Source of the DNA: Mycocentrospora acerina
Lineage: Eukaryota; Ascomycota; Dothideomycetes; Pleosporales
Assembly (NCBI GenBank): GCA_022701365.1
Contig: JAKUHH010000389.1
Location: 310,001 to 374,000, forward strand
Direction: 5' to 3'
DNA: 64,000 nucleotides
This document shows positions 56,287-64,000 of the stretch, piece by piece. The notes under the pieces were generated by a model. The model did no database searches and was not told where the DNA came from. It saw nothing but the letters and a program-made list of their open reading frames with translations. The position numbers were made by a program, and so were the translations under genes. The first letter of the stretch is position 1. Each line of letters begins with the position of its first letter.

Positions 56287-57518
56287 TGTTGTGATATCGC
56301 CTCCAGGACTGTGAGATGATCGGTTGTAGGAAATTCGATGAAGTGGTGTATGGAACAACAGGATGGGCAACTTCAGATTATAAAGGAAGAGTGAAGCGGG
56401 CTACGTGTACTGATAGCCTCAGGCAGGCTGAAAAGCGGCTTGCGGCTGTGCAAACATTGGATTTGGTCAGCCTCGCAGCCTGAACTAAGAATGAGCATTA
56501 ACCATGCCAGGGCAGAACAGGCTGAACATTAGAATCCCTCTACATTTGCCTTAAAAAAATTGCTCAGTAGTATGAGCACCACCAGGCAGAGCTCTCATGT
56601 CTTCAACAACTTACGCATACGCTATTTTATTAAATTCTTGCAATTTGGTTTTTTTACATGCACTACAACCCCGCTTCGAAATAGTCAGGACATGATTAAT
56701 ATATCACATGGGTGTACTACATTCCATTGTCAGAAGATCTTTCCTGGCAACAAAAACTGTCTTTCTAACATGCCAGAGTTTGAATACATCCAGATTGCTG
56801 TAGAAAAGTAAAATAGAGCAGGTCAGAGCAAGGGATGCAAGGCTGAAAAACATGTCCATACTCCCACCGATACGAACCGATCAGATCAACCGACATGTGA
56901 CTCTGATTGTGATTACGACCAACACCTACATAATCCTCTCACTGCCAACCAAATATACAAACGACAAGCGTCCCAAGGGATACCATTGTCCAAGTCGAGA
57001 CATCAAGTATCCACTAAAGGCGGGGGTATTCGAGATACTAAAAGAACAATGTACATCTCAGCTCGTGAGGGGTTTACCTCGTGACGAAGGGAACAATGAC
57101 AGGCGAGACAAATCAAACATCTCACAGCACCATGACATCCGAACTACCCGGGATTTTTTTCTCTCTCTCTCACAAGAGTCATCACCAGAAGTCAAATCAC
57201 GAAATGCGCGTCACACGCCAAGTCAAGCATCACAAATTTGATCGATCTGATAGTAGAGGTGTCATTGTCTCTTGACTTTTTTACCCATAGACACCTAGTA
57301 TGCTTTCTCTATGTGATTCAACGAGCTGCTCAAGCTTCATCGATCCGAGGTATCATAACAGACTAAGAGAAAGAGAGAGAGAGATAGATAGATAGAGAGA
57401 AAAAACTTTTCCGTAGTCGGAATATATGCAAACGTGTCAAAAAACCAAACACCTGCGCTTCCTCAATCGAAAGCATCAAACTCCAGAGAATCCCGTTTTA
57501 TACTCGTTTTTTTGTTCT
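56287..57518. other. Intergenic region, no gene supported
   Basis: About 1.2 kb between the NLR start and the homocitrate synthase 3' end. AT-rich in 56540-56830. A GA/GATA microsatellite lies at 57364-57402. No transposon ends or other features seen. Confidence 0.55.
57364..57402 (+). repeat. GA/GATA microsatellite
   Basis: Short purine repeat of GA and GATA units in the 3' flank of the homocitrate synthase gene. Confidence 0.85.
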
Positions 57519-59212
57519 CTATGAGACGGTAACCGTCTTGGTCTTCTTGGAAGATGGCACCTCGGCTTCGGCGTCGGCAGCAGCGTCCAGTGACCTCTTC
57601 TCCTTCTCGCCGCTGAGCTCCTTCTCCGCCTCGACAAACTTCTGCTTCTCAGCATCAGTCAGGCCTGGGAGGAGAGGAATCTCCTCCTTGGCATGCAGGT
57701 TGTGGTAGTAGCTGCGAATAATCGAATCTGTGTCATCAAGAGCAATCTTGCGGATATCGGCAATGGCCTTGATCTTGACTGTGCACTCCTTGTACTGCGC
57801 ATCAGTCATCTTGAGGTCAAGCTGCTCAGCACGGCTCTTGATGGCATTCCAGCCAGTGAGCCTGCTAGCGAAATGTACGTATCTCGACATGCCAAAGTCC
57901 TGGGGGTTGATAATCTCGTATGTCGAGGGGTTGTTAAGAATGGCCTTGGCGTGGATACCTGCCTTGTGGGTGAAGGCACAGAACCCGGTGATGTAGTTGT
58001 TGAAAGGAATGTTGACCTCGACAAGGTCGGCAACAAGGTCCTCTACCTCCTTGAGCTTCTTGATGTTGTACTTGCTGAGCACGTAGTCGCGGTCCGCAAC
58101 AATCATGCGAGCCATCAAGCCACCGAGAGGGGTGATACCGTTACGCTCACCGATACCGAGAACGGAGGTATCAATGTGAGTGGCACCAGCCTCCAGAGCG
58201 CAGAAAGCGTTTGCAATAGCGCATCCAGAGTCATTGTGGAAATGTGTCTCAATATCGCAAGAAACGACACCACGTAGTGTTCGCACCAAGTCGTAGACCT
58301 GGCGAGGCGAAGCGCAACCGACGGTATCGGCAATACCAACACGGTTGACACCAACCTTGTCGACAGCACTGTAGATGGAGAGAAGGTCTACAAGGTCTGA
58401 TCGGAAAGAGTCCTCAGAGCTGAATCTGATCTCCTTGCCCTTGCTCTTGACAAACTCAATGACCTCGAGAGCAGTGTTCTTGATGTATGTTATGTCCTTG
58501 CCGTGGCTGTGCTCACGGAGGTAGCTCGATGTTCCGATAACGACATCGAGACCGTCGACTCCGGTCTCGACGGCAATCTTGGCATCCTCGAGATGGCATC
58601 GTACGTGGGTGAGAATCTTGGCTTTCAGCTGACAGGAAGGTTAGCGAGCGCTAGCAGAGATGTTGTGGAACAGTGGACCTACGCCGAGCTTGCAAATAGC
58701 CTCGCAGTCCCTTCTCGACTGCTCGGATGCGGCAGGGCTAGTCAACTCAATGTCTGGAAAAAGCGGTCAGTCACTGCATGAAGCAGGCAAGGCGCCATGG
58801 GACAGCAGCGTACAGTCTACACCAAAGTCGTCGAGGGCGCGAGCGATCTTGATCTTGGCCTCGAGGTCAAAGTAGGCGTTGGCAAACTGCTCGCCTTCAC
58901 GTAGTGTGCTTTCTGCAGAAAGGTGTTAGTAAAATTGCTTCTTCTCGCCGAGTCACGATAAGACTTTTGAGCATCTCCGATTGCGCTCGGAGGGCAGAAT
59001 GACGTACCAATGATCTTGAAGCGGCTGACATTCGACAAGAAGTCGCCTACGGGAGCGTATGGGCTCTTGTGGGAAGGGTGAGGATTGTGCGAGGACTTGA
59101 TGCCAGTGTAGCCAGTGTGGTCGCCATTGCTACCGTTTGTGGTTCCGTTGGAGCCATTCGCAGTGCCGTTTGTGCCATTGGAAGGCGTCGCTGATTCGCA
59201 GGTGCCGCACAT
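57519..59212 (-). CDS. LYS20: Homocitrate synthase (lysine biosynthesis)
   Basis: Minus-strand exons 59008-59212, 58814-58912, 58683-58753 and 57519-58628 encode 494 residues. The catalytic TIM barrel starts FKIIESTLREGEQFANAYFD, passes YIELTSPAASEQSRRDC and RCHLEDAKIAVETGVDGLD, and includes the metal-site ETHFHNDSGCAIANAF and the loop FTHKAGIHAKAIL, all typical of Lys20/Lys21. It condenses acetyl-CoA with 2-oxoglutarate, the first step of the alpha-aminoadipate pathway, and is feedback-inhibited by lysine. The first 45 residues carry an Asn-Gly-rich low-complexity stretch. The C-terminus ends in a Lys/Glu-rich segment with SSKKTKT, suggestive of a nuclear signal as reported for yeast Lys20. 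Confidence 0.96.
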
Positions 59213-60910
59213 GATTGCAGAGGAGTGTATTGAGTGGTTAAGGAAGTAAGGGAAAGTAGGTCTGCGGACTGGTATTTGAGGCGCTGGATATTTCCAGGTG
59301 AGTCAAGAAAAAAGATTGCCGCGATGATGAAAGCAGAGTGGGCCGAGAATCGGGCTGTGGGGTCGACGACCAACAGGATGACGGTCCTGCATGCAGCCAA
59401 GCCAAGCTGCAAGTCCCCGCATAGGAACGCTGCTCGTTTCCCCGAGGAGAATATTTTTGCCATGTCTAATCGGGCAAATCACCTGCTGGGGATTAACGAC
59501 ATCATTGTAAGAGTCAGATCCCCCGCGCAACTCGTTTGCTGTGCAGTGCCGTCAGAATGAAGTTCTGACAGCACGCGACACCAATTACCCAGCGACACCG
59601 GGCGCTTTGCGAGGCGGAACTCGTCCCCGAGTGCAATATATGCAGTCTTATTTGTGTAGCCACGCTTTGCCGGAGTTGGATATGGCGCAACCAAATGTCC
59701 CATCCGTGCCCTATCGGTGAGGTTGTACACATGCTGGCGAGCGGGGTGGGTATGCAGCTGAAGTTGATGCTCGAGCTTCCACGCTGGGTGACGATGCTTG
59801 AGGAGTCATGCAAAGTAGAGAAAACGGAGCGCAAATTTCTCCAAAAAGTGACACAGACTCTTCAGTCTCTTCCAATGCAGCAGGTTGATACTTCTCTGGT
59901 CAACAAATGTGCTTTTTACCCTTTCTTATTCCCCTAGATTAACCTCCACAGCCTACACTCTCCCCTCGCTAACAGTCATTTATCCCCCCTCTGCACACGT
60001 CGATTCAACTAATTACCATCACTTCTGCTTCCTCTCGCAAAAAAAACTTTTACCTAAAGCCTTCTTTCCTCCCAAAAAACACATCTCCACTTAAACCCTC
60101 CCCCCAAGATTAATCTCCACAGCCTACAGTCTCCCCTCCATCACAAGACATCACCACACTACCACACACGTCTCAAAGCAACCAATACATATCGAGACAC
60201 TTAGATATACATCTCATCTCATAAGACACATGTGAGAGAAAATAATATGACTCTAAAGAAAATTTCTCCGCAAAGACCGCTATCGGACATACACCCCCCA
60301 ACTAAACGTGTGGTGCCAGTCATTACAAATTGGCCAAGTTTCTCGGTTGAATTGACACTGTTGAGACGAATAGATGTGGTGTTGGAGAGCAACAGGTGAG
60401 GTCAACATAGTTTCCTGATGTACAATTGCGCAGCTATGGTTTGATGTGGCCGCAGGATATGTGGTTGACGAGTTACGATGTGTGATCTAATCATCAGAAC
60501 TGAACAGGTGATGAAATTGGCGTCAAGATAAGCGCCAGTCAGATGGGAGAAATAACATTGTCATTTATAGACGAGAAAGTTCGTGGAGTTCATTCATCGT
60601 TCGGGGGGTATCGCTTGCTCCATCCAGTCCAGGTCCCATCCATACCCAACCCCCAATCCAGAAATACCCAAACACCAATGTCACCAAGTAACAAAACCAT
60701 TCAAACGTGACCAACCCAAAGCCTGTCGATTGTGCTGTTCGAAGATTAGCTTCTGAATGCCCAAGGAAATCAAAGGACAGTGGCAGCGATTTCGGCATGT
60801 GCTCATTATAAAAAAGTAAAAGTTGCGTGTTTTTGTCCTCATCGAGGAACTCAGGGTTAAAAAGGTATAATCATGGCAGTGCGAATGTACGAAAGATGGA
60901 CATGCTTACC
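59213..60910. other. Intergenic region, no gene firmly supported
   Basis: About 1.7 kb, C/A-rich around 59935-60200. One minus-strand frame at 60565-60798 (77 residues) contains a plausible transmembrane helix with aromatic residues, but I cannot support it as a gene. Confidence 0.5.
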
Positions 60911-62413
60911 TCATATACTCTGCTCCATCTCTGTGATGTAGAGTTTGATGTGACTTTCCATCTTCAGATACTCGTCGTGGGCAGCGTGTACTTCGTTCTC
61001 GATGTTGTCCTTGAGCTCGGCCATCTTCTTCTCGGTCTGCTCAATACGAACCCTTCGTCTCTCCATCTCGCGACCCTTCTCTCCTCTCTCCTCTGCCAAC
61101 TTGCTGTGCGTATCTTTCAGCTCTTCCATCCGCTGGCGAGCACGATCTGCTTCCTCGTCTGCCTTGTTCTTTAGCTTCCCTGTTCTCGCGTTGACATTGC
61201 CTAGCTGCTTCTGCAAGAGCCTTTCTTGCCGTTCCACGTCACGAACGTTGTTACTTCGGTCTGCTAGTGCATCTCTGTGTCGTGCCGCCTTTGACAGTTC
61301 TTCCTCTTCTTTTGTAAGGTCAGCTTGGACATCAGTCAGGAGACGAGTGCATGATGTAACGTCAGTCACGACCACGCTAAATGAATCAGTCGAAGTCTGC
61401 AGAGCGCGTGCACGACGGTCCAGCGAGTCGATGTGCGTCTTGTCCGCACCAAGGCGGTCGTTGAGGTCGCGTAGCGAGTCTTCTAGTGCAGTGGGGCTCT
61501 GTTGTGTGTACGGCTTCAACTTGAGCACCTCGCGCTGAACGTTCTCTTTATTCTCGACCTTTTGTTGTAGCAGCTCTTTGAGCCTGTTCTGCTCTGCTCG
61601 CGCACGCTCAAGCTTCTCTGCGACTGCTTCCTGGCCTCTTTTCAGTTCTAGCAGTCTGTTCTTCAACTCGTTGTTGCGCTTCTCCTTTTCTTGCATGAGC
61701 CTTTGGGTGGCAGCGCGGTTGCGCTCGAGATCGGCGAGCTGTTGTTCCTTTGCCTGCTTGTCGTCGTACAGTTGCTCGATTCGAAGTTTAGTACGCTCGG
61801 CTTTGTTGAAGTGCTCGTCGATGACCTCGGTTTGTGATTCGCGGAAGCGAATGAAATTGATCATGTAAGAGAAAATTTTGATGAGACGACCATGGGTGGG
61901 CTTGTAGAGGTCGTTGAAAGTAAAGTCATGGATGCCGCACTGATACTGTTAGTATCTTCTCTTGATGAGTTTTATGAGCGCCTCCGAAAGCGGAGAGGGC
62001 AGTGCCTACCTCACGCAGCAGCTTCCTAAGGATTACAAAGAAGGCCATGAGGTCCCGCGTATCGCTCGTATAAAGTCTCTCGGCGTCGGATCCGCACATG
62101 TCCTCTGCAGCGGCGCGCATCGCAGGCGCAACGACCTCGCGCGTCGTGTTCATCAGCAGCTCGGCCAGCCATTCGAAGACCTTTTGGATAATCTGCGGGT
62201 TGGGCTTCTGGAGATCTGCGACGCTGAAGTTGATGCCAATATCTGTGATGCAACCGGCGATTTCTGCATCGGGCTATTTTTGTCAGTCGGGCGTGTGCTG
62301 ATGCGGAGCGAAGCGCATACCAGATTCATAAACGTGTCTTGCTCTACGGGCGCTGGCGGGCGCTGGTTGTGGGACGTGTTGCGCATCGTGCTCATGCGCG
62401 GATTGTACGACAT
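60911..62413 (-). CDS. NUF2: Kinetochore protein Nuf2 (Ndc80 complex)
   Basis: Minus-strand exons 62321-62413, 62010-62273 and 60911-61939 encode 461 residues, close to other fungal Nuf2 proteins. The N-terminal calponin-homology domain (about 30-165) includes PDAEIAGCITDIGINFSVADLQKPNP in pieces, FEWLAELLMN and DLYKPTHGRLIKIFSYMINFIRFRE. From about residue 165 to the end is a long coiled coil of Lys/Glu/Gln/Arg heptads. Nuf2 pairs with Ndc80 and binds microtubule plus ends at the outer kinetochore. Splicing forms LLRECGIHDFTFNDLYKP. The C-terminus TEMEQSI precedes a TGA immediately followed by a GTAAGC-like string that I judged not to be a donor. Confidence 0.94.
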
Positions 62414-64000
62414 GTTGAAGAACTGCTGAGTGTGAGTCGCTCGGGCCTATTGAGGCTATGGTGCGGAAGTGCTGAAGTGCTGAGGTGCTTCTGCGTCGTG
62501 GTCGTGAAGCTTCTGGTAGGTGTGTTTGTTTACACCCGTGCATTGAACTCGGTTGCGAAGGAACGACCCATCCCAGATAGGACTAGCTCTATCAGCCATC
62601 ACCACGTCAGTCACAATGACAACACAGACAGCAGCAGTACATGAGCATCAAAAGTGCATAAAAGCGGAGCAAACGATTGCCTGGTATGCACAAGACTGTT
62701 TTTTTTGGTGTTTGGAATGTGCTGTTCATACGTTCAGAGACAGAGTCTCCACCACGACGCACGTATGTTGATATAATTGGAGATGTGTAGAGACTAACCG
62801 TCTGGGTTCGATAAGCAGACTCTACGTGTCACAATACGAAGAAGTTCGTTTTATTCGAGTCAATTGCTTTGGCGAGGAACGTTGGTCTGAGCGTGACTCG
62901 ACAAAAACGAGCTCGTTTGTAAATGATGTGGATGGTGTTGCGCTGGATGGTGTGAATACGGCCGCATGACAAACATGTTGGCCATGGAAATGCAGCAGGA
63001 CATGGCGTGGCCATGTGCTCGCTACGATGCACGCACATGCTCCCCCGTTGTCGTGGCCGCTGCCGTGTAAATGAGTACCACCGCAGGGCGATTGTCAAGG
63101 AGCCAGTCTGGCCAGCATGCAGAGATCCGCGCGGTTGGTTGTACAACATTAAGTGCGATCTGCAAAGCTTTGTCTGAATCAACGTTTACATGTGGGGCGG
63201 CCAAAGAAGTGTTTCGGGTTTCAATGAATGAAACCTTGCGTCGACCATTGCGCTTGTTGTGATGAGGAAGTCGTGGGGGCTGTTCTCGATGTCCTGGTCG
63301 AAGCTTGAGGAGAGCCGGAATCCGAACAAAGGCTGCACCAATGGATTTTGGACAGCCCAATGTGCGGGAGCCAACCAGGCATGCTGGGCGCAGGGAGAAG
63401 GAGAGATTAAGATGTTGGAGCGGGTCGAGGCGTATCCAGCACCCGGGTCAAGGCCGTCCCAACCTGGCTCTAGACTGCGGTTGAATATTCCCAGGCTACC
63501 TTGCACAGTGGTATAACGGCACGACTATCGCTGTGCTCTGCTCGGCTGGCTGGCCTGCCCCCTCCCCCCTTCAAGCTTGATACAGACGGGGAGTCGTTCA
63601 GAGTCAACATGCCGGCACACGCCGTGCGTAGGCAGGCCGGGCCAAGCACACAACAAGTTCATCTGAAACACGAACAAGGCCTACGAGATGTAGCCCGCCG
63701 CTGCAACGGGCTGCGCCCACGTCGAGGCGAAGAGCACGAAGAAAATTGAAATGCAAGCATTGTATCGGTGGCAGGCACGGCATTGGTGTGCCGGCGACAT
63801 GCATGGTTGAGCCCGGGTACCTGAGCTCGGCACCTGGGGACCGTAGGAGGATTTGGACGAGTCGGCCAGAGTCATTGGCGGGGCCAGATGACGACGGTTT
63901 TCATGGGTGGGCTAGCGTCGTCGCCGTTGCCTCCCGTTCCTGCAAGTCCGACGCGTCTCCACCCTCCCACATGGTTCAATATTGAAAGTCACAGCGCTGC
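62414..64000. other. Right-end region, no gene supported
   Basis: About 1.6 kb upstream of NUF2. Open frames on both strands (62829-63182, 63022-63360, 63259-63516) overlap and show no known motif. A gene lying mostly beyond the right edge cannot be excluded. Confidence 0.5.

Noticed and set aside
1..64000. CRISPR array, insertion sequences, RIP-degraded transposon or secondary-metabolite cluster
   Set aside because: I looked for regular repeats, transposase or reverse-transcriptase motifs, and PKS/NRPS/terpene enzymes and saw none; the repeats present are microsatellites.

Overview
This 64 kb window is chromosomal DNA of a filamentous ascomycete. The genes are spliced with short introns of about 50 to 80 nt (GT-AG, with two apparent GC-AG cases), they lie on both strands at about one gene per 2.5 kb, and most products are recognisable Pezizomycotina housekeeping proteins. 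A Dothideomycete, probably of the Pleosporales, is my inference from protein style; I could not run a search. I saw no CRISPR array, rRNA, convincing tRNA, transposon or secondary-metabolite cluster.

Layout. 0-9.5 kb: the last codons of a possible gene at the left edge, a PTR2-type peptide transporter, a DUF4385 protein, a small membrane protein and a protein phosphatase 4 catalytic subunit with two unusual insertions. 11.7-16 kb: glia maturation factor (GMF), divergent from a CinA/MoCF-like protein, then a Ras GTPase. 18.7-25.5 kb: two divergent gene pairs, ESA1/YPT6 and TOM20/EXO84. 26.3-28 kb: a two-repeat Myb-like protein whose 3' end is disturbed by a 460-bp direct duplication around a single N, almost certainly an unmerged contig overlap. 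28.3-33.1 kb: a zeta-crystallin-like quinone oxidoreductase, then POP5 divergent from a VAMP7-type R-SNARE. 33.8-44.6 kb: the multifunctional pyrimidine gene URA2 (carbamoyl-phosphate synthase plus aspartate transcarbamoylase) divergent from a YVC1-type vacuolar TRP channel. 45.3-53.3 kb: a secreted GH15 glucoamylase, an F-box-like protein, a GNAT acetyltransferase and IDI1. 53.9-56.3 kb: a HET/NB-ARC/TPR protein, the one clearly accessory gene. 57.5-62.4 kb: homocitrate synthase and the kinetochore protein NUF2. The last 1.6 kb shows no supportable gene.

Functional themes. The genes are mostly unlinked housekeeping functions. Several concern membrane traffic and signalling (Ras, Ypt6, Exo84, VAMP7, Yvc1, GMF). 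Others serve central biosynthesis: pyrimidines (URA2), lysine (homocitrate synthase) and isoprenoids (IDI1). I see no operon-like pathway grouping; proximity mostly reflects shared divergent promoters.

Most notable observations: URA2 appears to lack the whole vestigial dihydroorotase-like domain that normally separates its CPSase and ATCase parts; GMF seems to have a first coding exon consisting of ATG alone followed by a GC-AG intron; the assembly duplication at 27.1-28.0 kb; and the fungal NLR-type gene.
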